Source: Corynebacterium jeddahense
GTDB taxonomy: Bacteria; Actinomycetota; Actinomycetes; Mycobacteriales; Mycobacteriaceae
Assembly: GCF_028609865.1 (NCBI RefSeq)
Contig: NZ_CP063194.1
Span: 558,001-622,000 of the forward strand
Length of the DNA stretch: 64,000 nucleotides
Direction: 5' to 3'
This document shows, piece after piece, positions 7,488 to 15,255 of this stretch. A program made the translations under genes and the position numbers. Under the pieces are notes generated by a model. The model saw only the letters and a program-made list of their open reading frames with translations, made no database searches and was not told where the DNA came from. Each line of letters starts with the position of its first letter. The first letter of the stretch is position 1.

Positions 7488-9680
7488 CTAACGCTCCCAG
7501 ACGCGGTGGGACGCGAGCAGCTCCTTCACCGGGGCAGCGGCGGCGTCCGCGGTGTCGACGGCGACGATGCCCGGCTGGTCGGCCGGCACGCGCGCCGCGT
7601 CGAGCGCCTGCTTGCCGGCGCCGCCCACGGCGACGATGGCCTTCTTGTGGCGCTCGAACTCGCCAAGCATGGTGGCCACGTCCGGCTTCGCGGGCGGGTT
7701 GACCACGATGGCGGCGTCGAACTCGATCGAGCTGGCGGTGAGGTACGTGCGCGAGATGGACACGTCCTTGCCGCCGAGGTTGACAGTGCCGCCCTTCTCC
7801 GCCACGAGCAGCGGGGTGGTGCCGGCGGCGAAGAGGTCGTCCACCAGTGCGCCTACTGCCTTGGCGGAAGCGTCGTCCAGATCGGTGGAGATGAGGATGC
7901 CCACCTGGCGGCCGTCGATAGGCCAGGTGCCGCCCATCTGGGACAGCGCCTTGGACGGCTTAACGTCCGCCACATCCTGGGCTGCCGGGTGCGGCAGGCC
8001 GAGGTTGTCCGCGACCGTTTCCGCGAGCTGCTGGTCCACGTGCGCGAGCACATCGAGGTAGCGCACCTTCACGGCCTCCTCGTAGCACTTGCCCAACTCG
8101 AAGGAGAGGGCCTGGGTGAGGTGCTCCTGCTCCACGTCAGACAGGGAGATGTAGAACAGGCGGGCCTGGGAGAAGTGGTCGTCGAAGGAGGCGGCGTGCT
8201 CGCGGGTGATCTCGCCAGAGACGGCCACCGGGACGTCGATGAATGCGCCCTCTTCGACGGACGCCTCGGCCGGCGCGTTCTCGTCGAGCGAGTTCGGCTT
8301 GTACGGCGCGACGCCGGTGTGGGAGCCGACCTGGTGCATGGCGTCGCGCAGGTTGTCGTTCACCGGGGCCTGCGGGCGGTTGATCGGCAGCTGGGTGAAG
8401 TTCGGCCCGCCGAGGCGCGAGATCTGGGTGTCCAGGTAGGAGAACAGGCGGCCCTGGAGCAGCGGGTCGGCGGTGACGTCGATGCCCGGGGGCAGGTGGG
8501 ACGGGCAGAACGCGACCTGCTCAACTTCCTCGAAGTAGTTGCGCGGGTTCTTGTTCAGCGTCATGGTGCCGATGATCTCCACCGGTGCGAGCTCCTCGGG
8601 CACGAGCTTGGTCGGGTCCAGCAGGTCGATGCCCTCGAACATCTGGTCCTCGGTGTCCGGGAAGACCTGCACGCCCAGATCCCACTGCGGGTAGGCGCCG
8701 GCCTCGATCGCGTCGTACAGGTCGCGGCGGTGGAAGTCCGGGTCCATGCCGCCGGTGATCTGCGCCTCCTCCCAGACCTGGGAGTGCACGCCGAACTTGG
8801 GCTTCCAGTGGAACTTCACCAGCGTGGTCTCGCCTGCGTCGTTGATGAAGCGGAAGGTGTGGATGCCGAAGCCCTCCATCGTGCGCAGCGAGCGCGGGAT
8901 GCCGCGGTCCGACATGTTCCACAGCGTGTGGTGCGTGGCCTCGGTGTGCAGGCCGACGAAGTCCCAGAACGTGTCGTGCGCGGACTGGGCCTGCGGGATC
9001 TCGCGGTCTGGGTGCGGCTTGCCGGCGTGGACAACGTCCGGGAACTTGATCGCGTCCTGGATGAAGAAGACCGGGATGTTGTTGCCCACGAGGTCCCAGT
9101 TGCCCTCCTCGGTGTAGAACTTCGTCGCCCAGCCGCGGGTGTCGCGCACGGAATCGGCAGAGCCGCGGGAGCCCAGCACGGTGGAGAAGCGGACGAAGAC
9201 CGGCGTCTCCTTGTCCTTCTTGAACACGGCGGCCTTCGAGATTTTCGACGCGTTGCCGTTGGCCACGAACACGCCGTGGGCGCCGACGCCGCGGGCGTGC
9301 ACGGCGCGCTCCGGGATGCGCTCATGGTCGAAGTGGGTGATCTTCTCGCGGAAGTGGTGGTCCTGCATGAGCAGCGGGCCGCGCTCGCCGGCGCGCAGGG
9401 ACTTCGACGTCTCGCCCAGGCGCGCACCCTGCGAGGTGGTGAGGTACTTGCCCTGCTGCGCGCGCGGATCGACCTCGGCAGCGCTACCCGCGCCGACGTG
9501 GAACGGGCAGCCGGTGGGGGAGACGGGCGCCGGGCCCTGCTGCGCGTCGGTGTCGCGCGGCGGGTTCGCGGGGGCCTGGGGCTCCTCAACGCTCGGCGTG
9601 GCGGCCCCCGGCTTGCCGGAGACGGTGTCGCCGGCCGGGGAGGCGGCGTTCGTGGCGGGAGTGTGGTCGTTGTTCGACAT
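7488..9680 (-). CDS. Large-subunit (HPII-like) haem catalase
   Basis: A 730-residue clade-2 catalase that breaks down hydrogen peroxide in the cytosol. The first 70 residues are a Pro/Ala-rich extension. The core has the distal-histidine region (AVHARGVGAHGVF), RFSTVLGSRGSADSVRDTRGWATKF split by the usual spacing, NNIPVFFIQDAIKFPD and the proximal tyrosine in RLFSYLDTQ. The last 150 residues form the flavodoxin/DJ-1-like domain typical of large catalases (IDGRQVGILISTDLDD, AIVAVGGAGKQAL). GAAAGG lies upstream of the ATG at 9680. It is divergent from birA and occupies the interval where dtsR1 lies in C. glutamicum. Confidence 0.93.
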   Translation of the reverse strand: MSNNDHTPATNAASPAGDTVSGKPGAATPSVEEPQAPANPPRDTDAQQGPAPVSPTGCPFHVGAGSAAEVDPRAQQGKYLTTSQGARLGETSKSLRAGERGPLLMQDHHFREKITHFDHERIPERAVHARGVGAHGVFVANGNASKISKAAVFKKDKETPVFVRFSTVLGSRGSADSVRDTRGWATKFYTEEGNWDLVGNNIPVFFIQDAIKFPDVVHAGKPHPDREIPQAQSAHDTFWDFVGLHTEATHHTLWNMSDRGIPRSLRTMEGFGIHTFRFINDAGETTLVKFHWKPKFGVHSQVWEEAQITGGMDPDFHRRDLYDAIEAGAYPQWDLGVQVFPDTEDQMFEGIDLLDPTKLVPEELAPVEIIGTMTLNKNPRNYFEEVEQVAFCPSHLPPGIDVTADPLLQGRLFSYLDTQISRLGGPNFTQLPINRPQAPVNDNLRDAMHQVGSHTGVAPYKPNSLDENAPAEASVEEGAFIDVPVAVSGEITREHAASFDDHFSQARLFYISLSDVEQEHLTQALSFELGKCYEEAVKVRYLDVLAHVDQQLAETVADNLGLPHPAAQDVADVKPSKALSQMGGTWPIDGRQVGILISTDLDDASAKAVGALVDDLFAAGTTPLLVAEKGGTVNLGGKDVSISRTYLTASSIEFDAAIVVNPPAKPDVATMLGEFERHKKAIVAVGGAGKQALDAARVPADQPGIVAVDTADAAAAPVKELLASHRVWER

Positions 9681-9786
9681 ACCTGCAACCTTTCATCGGG
9701 GGTTGGGGAACACAGCCGAGGATAGGGCCGCGGGGCGGGTGAATGTCGGACGACTATTCAGGATTCGGCGGCGGGTGCCGTCGGGG

Positions 9787-9797
9787 CGTCGATACGC
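9787..9797 (+). repeat. Dispersed 11-mer CGTCGATACGC (intergenic copy)
   Basis: One of at least eight exact copies in the window. The others start at 12738, 14982, 30436 and 37621 on the plus strand, and at 40411, 47784 and 50105 on the minus strand (given as lower coordinate). CGTCGATAAGC occurs six times (1342, 41040; minus 3223, 7261, 12069, 35999), and CGTCGAGACGC four times (11486, 18913; minus 5475, 33743). Copies lie in all three reading frames. Function unknown. Confidence 0.8.
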
Positions 9798-9799
9798 AA

Positions 9800-9805
9800 T
9801 ATGCT
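9800..9805 (+). promoter_or_regulatory. -10 element of birA (leaderless)
   Basis: TATGCT ends seven bases before the ATG at 9813, the position expected when transcription begins at the start codon. Confidence 0.5.
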
Positions 9806-9812
9806 CGGGGGC

Positions 9813-10547
9813 ATGACTGTGAGGGATATTCAGGCCATCCAGGACGCGGTGGCGGAGTACTGGCCGGACGTGCGGTGGGTGGAGACGACCGGTTCCACCA
9901 ACGCCGACCTGCTCAAGGAGGGCGCGCCGGGCACCGTGCTCATCGCCGACGAGCAGACCGAGGGCAAGGGCCGACTCGGGCGCCACTGGGTCTCTCCGAA
10001 GGGGTCGCAGCTGGCGATGAGCATGGTCGTCGAGGCGGGCGAGACTCCGCCGCCGTTCGGGCTGCTCTCCATCGCGCCGGGCGTCGCCGTCACCGACGTC
10101 GTGCCGCAGGCGAAGCTGAAGTGGCCGAACGACGTGCAGATCGGCGGCAAGAAGATCGCCGGTATTCTCTCCGCGCTGGACATGCCACGCGTCATCGTCG
10201 GCATCGGCATCAACGTGGCCATGCGCCCCGAGGATCTGCCGGTAGAGACCGCCACGGCGCTCAACCTCGAGGGCATCGACGTCGACTTCGACGACTTCAC
10301 CGTCGACATCCTCACCGCCATGGGGCAACGCCTGCGGCAGTGGCGCGACGGCGACCCGCAGCTGCTCGCCGACTACCGCGCGGTGTGCTCCACCATCGGC
10401 CAGCAGGTCCGCCTCGAGCTGCGTACGAGCGACGACGACGGCGAGGTCCGCGGCACCGTCACCGGCGTCAGCGACGAGGGCGAGGTACTTATCGACGGCG
10501 TCCCGTACTCCGTCGGCGACGTCCACCACCTGCGCCCGACGTCCTAG
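9813..10547 (+). CDS. birA: Biotin--[acyl-CoA carboxylase] ligase
   Basis: A 244-residue ligase that activates biotin with ATP and attaches it to the carrier lysine of AccBC, which links it to the carboxylase genes nearby. It has TTGSTNADLL at the substrate pocket, the biotinyl-AMP loop GKGRLGRHWVSPKGSQL, KWPNDVQIGGKKIAGIL and the C-terminal SH3-like domain (GTVTGVSDEGEVLIDG). No N-terminal DNA-binding domain is present, so this is a mono-functional ligase and not a biotin repressor. I prefer ATG 9813 over ATG 9801 because a -10 hexamer overlaps the earlier codon. Confidence 0.93.
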   Translation: MTVRDIQAIQDAVAEYWPDVRWVETTGSTNADLLKEGAPGTVLIADEQTEGKGRLGRHWVSPKGSQLAMSMVVEAGETPPPFGLLSIAPGVAVTDVVPQAKLKWPNDVQIGGKKIAGILSALDMPRVIVGIGINVAMRPEDLPVETATALNLEGIDVDFDDFTVDILTAMGQRLRQWRDGDPQLLADYRAVCSTIGQQVRLELRTSDDDGEVRGTVTGVSDEGEVLIDGVPYSVGDVHHLRPTS

Positions 10548-10569
10548 GCGTCCAGTACCCTGCCTGGTG

Positions 10570-11025
10570 ATGGCTGGAAAGGCGCCGTTTCGGGTTGGCG
10601 AGGACGAGGTGGTCCTCGCCGACGTCTGCGCGCCGCTTTCCTCGCTGACCATCCCGCTGCTGGAGATCGTCTTGGCCACCGGCGTGGCGTGGATGGCCAT
10701 CGGCTGGATGGACGTCACCCCGCACGTGAACCCGCAGACGCGCAACCTCGTCGTGCTCGCCTGGGCGGTGCTGGTGGCATGGCGGTTCCTCGTGCCGCTG
10801 GCGGCGTCGCGGCGTCACCGCTTCATCGTCACCGACAAGCGCATCCTCGCCCGCGGGAAGCGCGGCGCGGTGGATTCCATCCCGCTGCGCCAGATCCACT
10901 CCGTGCGCCGCGAGCGCGGCGGGCTGTGGGTGGCGCTCTACGGCTACGCGCAGCCCGTGCGCTTCGAGCGGGTGGCCAAGACGCGCGCCGTGGAGAAGGT
11001 GCTCCAGGCGCAGTTGCGGCGGTAG
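10570..11025 (+). CDS. PH-domain (bPH2-like) membrane protein
   Basis: A 151-residue protein with two hydrophobic segments (IPLLEIVLATGVAWMAIGW and LVVLAWAVLVAWRFLVPL), then a bacterial PH-like domain (RRHRFIVTDKRILARGKRGAVDSIPLRQIHSV). Such proteins sit in the cytoplasmic membrane; their role is unknown. A gene of this type follows birA in other corynebacteria. TACCCT at 10556-10561 ends eight bases before ATG 10570, indicating a leaderless start; the adjacent GTG at 10567 is an alternative. It converges on the acetolactate decarboxylase gene six bases away. Confidence 0.85.
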   Translation: MAGKAPFRVGEDEVVLADVCAPLSSLTIPLLEIVLATGVAWMAIGWMDVTPHVNPQTRNLVVLAWAVLVAWRFLVPLAASRRHRFIVTDKRILARGKRGAVDSIPLRQIHSVRRERGGLWVALYGYAQPVRFERVAKTRAVEKVLQAQLRR

Positions 11026-11030
11026 GCCCG

Positions 11031-11759
11031 CTACCCCTTCACCTCGGTAGTGTGCAGCTGTTCGTCGAGGTCCTCGGGCGAGAGGTGCCCGCCGAGGAAC
11101 TCGGCCGTGACCGGCAGGTGCAGCTCCATGTCCGTGCCGGGGCACAGCTCGATGACCGCCTCGTCGACGGTGTAGTCGAGCACGTGGCCGCCACGCGTGT
11201 GCTCGTCGTTGATGAAGTGGACGTGGCAGCCCGGCACGCCGATGCCCTTCGCGTACGCCGGGGTGCGAAATCCCCCGATCACGCCGCTGACGTCGGTGAA
11301 CGTGTGCTCGGCGTCTGCGGACACCGCCTCCGACATCGGCGGGTACGGCTTTTCCTGCTTGGTCACGGTGCGCACGCGCACCTCCTTGAACCGGCCGGTG
11401 ATCTTCACCGCGGTGAAGAAGTTGTGGCTCGGCTCGGCGGCGTCGATGAAGCTGGAAAGTTCGGAGCGGACCATGGCCTTCGGTGCGTCGAGACGCAGGC
11501 GCGGCACGAAGTTGGTCACCACCGTGAACGGGGTGCGCTGGTCGAGGTCGGCCACGCGTGCCTTGCCGTCGGAGGTGAGCTGGTGGCACACGCCGTCGAG
11601 GATGAGCATCTCCCCGTCGAGCGCGTCGAACGTGCCGAGGCCGAAGTTGCCCTTGCCCAGGATGTCGCCGATGGTGAGCTCGCCGTCGTAGATGCCGTCG
11701 AGCAGCGCGGTCATCAGCGAGTTCTGGAAAATAGTGTGCCGGGCGATCGTGTCAGCCAT
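11031..11759 (-). CDS. budA: Alpha-acetolactate decarboxylase
   Basis: A 242-residue zinc enzyme converting alpha-acetolactate to acetoin, diverting pyruvate-derived acetolactate from branched-chain amino acid synthesis. Family marks are IFQNSLMTALLDGIYDGELTIGD (read in two parts), the FGLGTFDALDGEMLILDG strand and the zinc ligands in HVHFINDEHTRGGH. The ATG at 11759 has no Shine-Dalgarno; TACCAT (minus strand, 11767-11772) ends seven bases upstream. No acetolactate synthase is adjacent. It lies between the PH-domain gene and purK, a place where I do not expect it in C. glutamicum. Confidence 0.9.
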   Translation of the reverse strand: MADTIARHTIFQNSLMTALLDGIYDGELTIGDILGKGNFGLGTFDALDGEMLILDGVCHQLTSDGKARVADLDQRTPFTVVTNFVPRLRLDAPKAMVRSELSSFIDAAEPSHNFFTAVKITGRFKEVRVRTVTKQEKPYPPMSEAVSADAEHTFTDVSGVIGGFRTPAYAKGIGVPGCHVHFINDEHTRGGHVLDYTVDEAVIELCPGTDMELHLPVTAEFLGGHLSPEDLDEQLHTTEVKG

Positions 11760-11798
11760 GGCTGCGATGGTAGCCGGAGTGCGCGTCGGCGCGGCGAC

Positions 11799-11804
11799 TA
11801 CAGT
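11799..11804 (+). promoter_or_regulatory. -10 element of purK (leaderless)
   Basis: TACAGT ends seven bases before the GTG at 11812. There is no ribosome-binding site between them. The budA -10 lies about 30 bases away on the other strand. Confidence 0.5.
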
Positions 11805-11811
11805 GTTCGGC

Positions 11812-12993
11812 GTGAGTAACGCGTATGGGATGCCCGTCGTCGCCGTCATCGGCGACGGCCAGTTGGCACGAATGATGCAGACGGAAGCGATCGAGCTAGG
11901 GGTGGAGACCCGCGTGCTCGCCGCGTCGCGGGAGGATTCCGCCGCCCAGGTCTTCGGCGACGTGCGGCTCGGGGACTACACCGACCTCGCTGACCTGCGC
12001 GCGATCGCGGACGGCGCGGACGCCGTCACCTTCGACCACGAGCACGTGCCCAACGAGTACGCGCAGCTGCTTATCGACGCTGGCGTGTCCGTCGAACCCC
12101 GCCCCGACGCGCTCCTGTACGCCCAGGACAAGCTCGAGCAGCGCCGCCGCCTGTCCGAGGCGGGCCTGCCCGTGCCGGCGTTCGCCGCGATCGGGTCGGT
12201 GGCCGACGCCGAGGCGTTCTGGGACGAGACCGACGGCCAGGTGTGCTTGAAAGCCACCCGCGGCGGTTACGACGGCCACGGCGTGTGGTTCCCGGCGACG
12301 CGCGAGGAGTGCGCGCGCCTGGTCGAGGACCTGCTCGGCCGCGACCTGCCACTCATGGCGGAGAAGAAGGTCGCGTTCACCCGCGAGCTCTCCGCGATGG
12401 TGGCGCGCAACCGCTCCGGCGAGGTGCGGGCGTGGCCCGTCGTGGAGTCGCGCCAGGACGGGGGCATCTGCCGCGTGGCCATCGCGCCGGCGCCGGGGCT
12501 GTCTGCCGAACTCGCGCGGCGCTGCCAGGACCTCGCGGTGCGCGTCGCCGAGGGGCTCGGCGTGACCGGCGTGCTCGCGGTGGAGCTATTCGAGTTCGAG
12601 GGGGAGACCGGCCCCGACGTCGCCGTCAACGAGCTGGCGATGCGCCCGCACAACACCGGCCACTGGACCCAGGACGGCTGCGTGACCTCCCAGTTTGAGC
12701 AGCACCTGCGGGCGGTGCTGGATTGGCCGCTAGGCAGCGTCGATACGCAGGCGCCCGCGACGGTGATGGTGAACACGCTCGGCGGGGAGGACGACCCGGC
12801 GACCCCGATGGCCGAGCGCGTCGCCGCGGTGATGCGCAAGTACCCGCAGGCCAAGGTGCACCTCTACGGCAAGGACCACCGCCCCGGGCGCAAGATGGGG
12901 CACGTCAACGTGTGCGCGGGCAGCGTCGAGGAGGCGCTCGCCGTGGCGGAGGACGCCGCGCACTACATCATCCACGCAACCTGGAAGGACTAG
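11812..12993 (+). CDS. purK: N5-carboxyaminoimidazole ribonucleotide synthase
   Basis: A 393-residue ATP-grasp enzyme of purine synthesis that carboxylates AIR with ATP and bicarbonate to N5-CAIR. It has the N-terminal [14 protein letters not shown], the [13 protein letters not shown] loop, the [17 protein letters not shown] strand and the C-terminal [26 protein letters not shown] signature (read in two parts). The GTG at 11812 is preferred because a -10 element lies directly in front; longer frames run into the budA promoter. purE follows four bases later, as an operon. Confidence 0.95.
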   Translation: MSNAYGMPVVAVIGDGQLARMMQTEAIELGVETRVLAASREDSAAQVFGDVRLGDYTDLADLRAIADGADAVTFDHEHVPNEYAQLLIDAGVSVEPRPDALLYAQDKLEQRRRLSEAGLPVPAFAAIGSVADAEAFWDETDGQVCLKATRGGYDGHGVWFPATREECARLVEDLLGRDLPLMAEKKVAFTRELSAMVARNRSGEVRAWPVVESRQDGGICRVAIAPAPGLSAELARRCQDLAVRVAEGLGVTGVLAVELFEFEGETGPDVAVNELAMRPHNTGHWTQDGCVTSQFEQHLRAVLDWPLGSVDTQAPATVMVNTLGGEDDPATPMAERVAAVMRKYPQAKVHLYGKDHRPGRKMGHVNVCAGSVEEALAVAEDAAHYIIHATWKD

Positions 12994-12997
12994 GGAA

Positions 12998-13510
12998 ATG
13001 GCGGAAATGTCACAGCCGGTTGTCGGCATCATCATGGGTTCGGACTCGGACTGGGACACCGTCGCGCCTGCGGCGGAGGTGCTCGCCGAGTTCGGCATCC
13101 CGTTCGAGGTGGGCGTGGTCTCCGCGCACCGCACCCCGGAGAAGATGCTCGCCTACGCGAAAGAGGCGCACACGCGTGACCTGCAGGTGATCATCGCCTG
13201 CGCGGGCGGCGCCGCCCACCTGCCGGGCATGGTCGCGGCCGCAACGCCGCTGCCCGTCATCGGGATCCCGCGGGCGCTGGACACGCTCGACGGGCTGGAC
13301 TCGCTGCTGTCCATCGTGCAGATGCCGTCCGGCGTGCCGGTGGCCACCGTCTCCATCGGCGGGGCGAAGAACGCCGGGCTGCTGGCGGCGCGCATCCTCG
13401 GCGCGTCCGACCCCGGGCTGCGGCGCGCGATGGTGGATTACCAAGCGCGGCTGAGCGCCGAGGTGGAGCGCAAGGACGAGGCGCTGCGCCGGCGTCTCAT
13501 GGGTGAATAG
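12998..13510 (+). CDS. purE: N5-carboxyaminoimidazole ribonucleotide mutase
   Basis: A 170-residue class I PurE that moves the carboxyl group of N5-CAIR to C4, acting on the product of purK. It shows [26 protein letters not shown] and the catalytic region [20 protein letters not shown] lies ten bases before the ATG at 12998; the ATG at 13007 (MSQPVVG) is an alternative. It overlaps the next gene by eight bases, so three genes are probably translated together. Confidence 0.95.
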   Translation: MAEMSQPVVGIIMGSDSDWDTVAPAAEVLAEFGIPFEVGVVSAHRTPEKMLAYAKEAHTRDLQVIIACAGGAAHLPGMVAAATPLPVIGIPRALDTLDGLDSLLSIVQMPSGVPVATVSIGGAKNAGLLAARILGASDPGLRRAMVDYQARLSAEVERKDEALRRRLMGE

Positions 13511-13970
13511 CCCGATCGTCGTGCTCGGCGCCCGCATTATCGACGGGCGCCCGTCCCGCATGCTCAAGTTCCGGCTGCGCACGGCGCTCGAGGTGTGGCG
13601 CCGTGAGCCAGCGCCCGTGGTGGTCAGCGGGTACGAGGAGGCCGGCGTCATGGCCGCGTGGCTGGCCGCGCACGGGGTGCCGGAGACCTCGATCGTACTC
13701 GAGCCGCTTGCAGAATCCACGAACGAGAACCTGGAGCGATCCCGGGCGCTGTTTCCGGACGTGCCGTACCTCACCGTCGTGACCAGCGGGTTTCACGTCC
13801 CGCGCACGAAAGTGTGGGCGTGGCACCTGGGCATCCCGGTGCGCATGGTGGCGGCACCGACGCCCAAGGCGTCGCGGAAGCGCAACTACGCCCGCGAACT
13901 CGTCGCGTTGCCGCACTCGGCGGCGCGCGTTGCGTGGCGACGCTTCGTGCGCCGCGCGCTCGGGCGGTAG
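13503..13970 (+). CDS. YdcF/SanA-like DUF218 protein
   Basis: A 155-residue protein of the DUF218 family ([64 protein letters not shown]). Members are linked to envelope integrity and S-adenosylmethionine binding in other bacteria. This copy lacks an obvious membrane segment, unlike SanA. The GTG at 13503 overlaps purE by eight bases, implying coupled translation, though no role in purine synthesis is known. Confidence 0.85.
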   Translation: MNSPIVVLGARIIDGRPSRMLKFRLRTALEVWRREPAPVVVSGYEEAGVMAAWLAAHGVPETSIVLEPLAESTNENLERSRALFPDVPYLTVVTSGFHVPRTKVWAWHLGIPVRMVAAPTPKASRKRNYARELVALPHSAARVAWRRFVRRALGR

Positions 13971-14007
13971 GGGTGTGGGTTGCCGGGTGGCCCGCCATTT
14001 CCGCTCG

Positions 14008-14072
14008 ATCCAGCTACTAAGACCCAGCTATTAGCGTTCTAAACGCTAATAGCTGGGTCTTAGTAGCTGGAT
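14008..14072. repeat. Perfect 31-bp-arm palindrome with 3-nt loop
   Basis: Bases 14008-14038 pair perfectly with 14042-14072 around the loop CTA. Each arm contains two similar subunits (CCAGCTACTAAG and CCAGCTATTAGC), so four related sites alternate in orientation. The AT content is higher than that of the surroundings. It lies between the convergent YdcF-like and 14154-14504 genes, so it could act as a terminator for both, but it is unusually long and perfect for that. Confidence 0.9.
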
Positions 14073-14153
14073 TTGGCCGTGGTGGGGCGGATCGGCCGGG
14101 CCGCGGCGGGGTGGGCGCGGCGGCCAAGGCGCGCCCAGGACGGCCTCGCGCGC

Positions 14154-14504
14154 CTAGCGGGGGAGCCCTGGGAGCTGCGGCACCTTCAGCCCGAGGTGCG
14201 GGCCGGCGAAGTAGATGCCCGCCGCGCCGAGCGTGACCACCACGGCGCCGATGCCCACGAGCAGGCCGAGGAAGCGCGTCGCGTTGTCCACCTCGTCCTG
14301 GGTGAACTTGCTGCTGCCCGGGCCGGTGGCCATCTGGGGCGTCGCCGGGGTGGTCGTAGTGGTGGCTGCACCCGCGGCGGGGGTCGACGTCGCTGCTGCG
14401 GCGGACGATGCGGCCGGCGATGCGGCGGGCACGAGCGCTCCCGCGGCGACCGTCACGGCGAGAGCGGGTGCGAGCGCGAGGCGGAAGGGCGGGCGTGCGG
14501 GCAT
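14154..14504 (-). CDS. Small secreted or membrane-anchored Ala/Thr-rich protein
   Basis: I do not recognise this 116-residue protein. It has a basic N-terminus and hydrophobic segment typical of a signal peptide (LALAPALAVTVAAGALVPAA), an Ala/Thr/Pro linker at about 30-58, a short polar region (SKFTQDEVDNATRFLG) and a C-terminal hydrophobic segment (LLVGIGAVVVTLGAAGIYF). It would lie mostly outside the membrane. The ATG at 14504 has a strong AGGAGG eight bases upstream. Confidence 0.7.
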   Translation of the reverse strand: MPARPPFRLALAPALAVTVAAGALVPAASPAASSAAAATSTPAAGAATTTTTPATPQMATGPGSSKFTQDEVDNATRFLGLLVGIGAVVVTLGAAGIYFAGPHLGLKVPQLPGLPR

Positions 14505-14559
14505 CGGTGGACCTCCTGAAGGGCGGGCAGTGTCGCGCTACAGGATAGCCGACGTGTCC

Positions 14560-15237
14560 TTACATCTCTTCGATGAACTGGGTGACCTTCTCCGCGGAGG
14601 CGATTTCCTGCAGCCGCTCCGCGGAAACGAGGCCCGCGACCACGACGACGGAGCCGCCGGCGGCGATGGGCGCAAGGACGGACTCCATGAAATCCCGCGC
14701 GTCTTGCCAGCGCTGCACGAGGGTGCGCTCGGCGGGCACGTCGTCGCGCGCGAAGTCGCCGAGCTGCGGGCTCTCGCCGAAGTAGGCGTCGCCGTAGAAG
14801 CGGACGGTCGGGCCGAAATCGACAGTGCCGACGGGCAGCTCGCCGCCGGACTCGACGACGCCGCGCCCGAACGGGTCCTCGGAGACGACAACGCAGTCCG
14901 GCACGTCGCTCCAGCGGTCGGCGCCTTCGAGGGTGGTGAAGACGAGATCCGGTGGTGGGGTTGGGGAGGGGGCTCCGGAGGCGTCGATACGCGGGGTGCG
15001 CGACGAGTTGAGCGCCCCGAGCGCGATGACGGCCGCCTGCCACGAGACGGGGAGATCGACGAGGATGTCGGCGTCGGGGGCGAGGTCGAATTCCTCGTCG
15101 AGCATGTTGGCGACCTTGCTGGCCCAGTTGTCGAGCGTTTGCGCGGAGAAGTCCATGCGCACCCCGCGCGCGTCGTCGTAGACGGTCAGGCGCGGGGATG
15201 CCGGATCGTTGTGCAGAAGCGGTGCGAGCATGCTCAT
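14560..15237 (-). CDS. TIGR03089 family protein (AMP-ligase N-terminal-like)
   Basis: A 225-residue actinobacterial conserved protein of the TIGR03089 family, which resembles the N-terminal part of AMP-forming acyl-CoA ligases without the catalytic C-terminal domain. Recognisable parts are PRLTVYDDARGVRMDFSAQ, TLDNWASKVANMLDEEF and ILVDLPVSWQAAVIALGAL. It lacks the ligase P-loop, so enzymatic activity is doubtful. TACACT (minus strand, 15246-15251) ends eight bases before the ATG at 15237, which predicts leaderless transcription separate from the AbgT gene upstream. Confidence 0.8.
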   Translation of the reverse strand: MSMLAPLLHNDPASPRLTVYDDARGVRMDFSAQTLDNWASKVANMLDEEFDLAPDADILVDLPVSWQAAVIALGALNSSRTPRIDASGAPSPTPPPDLVFTTLEGADRWSDVPDCVVVSEDPFGRGVVESGGELPVGTVDFGPTVRFYGDAYFGESPQLGDFARDDVPAERTLVQRWQDARDFMESVLAPIAAGGSVVVVAGLVSAERLQEIASAEKVTQFIEEM

Positions 15238-15255
15238 GCCCGCCCAGTGTAGGCA

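Noticed and set aside
7506..9725. 739-codon plus-strand frame antisense to the catalase
   Set aside because: It mirrors the catalase gene exactly and has a Val/Arg/Gly-biased composition with no domain; an antisense shadow.
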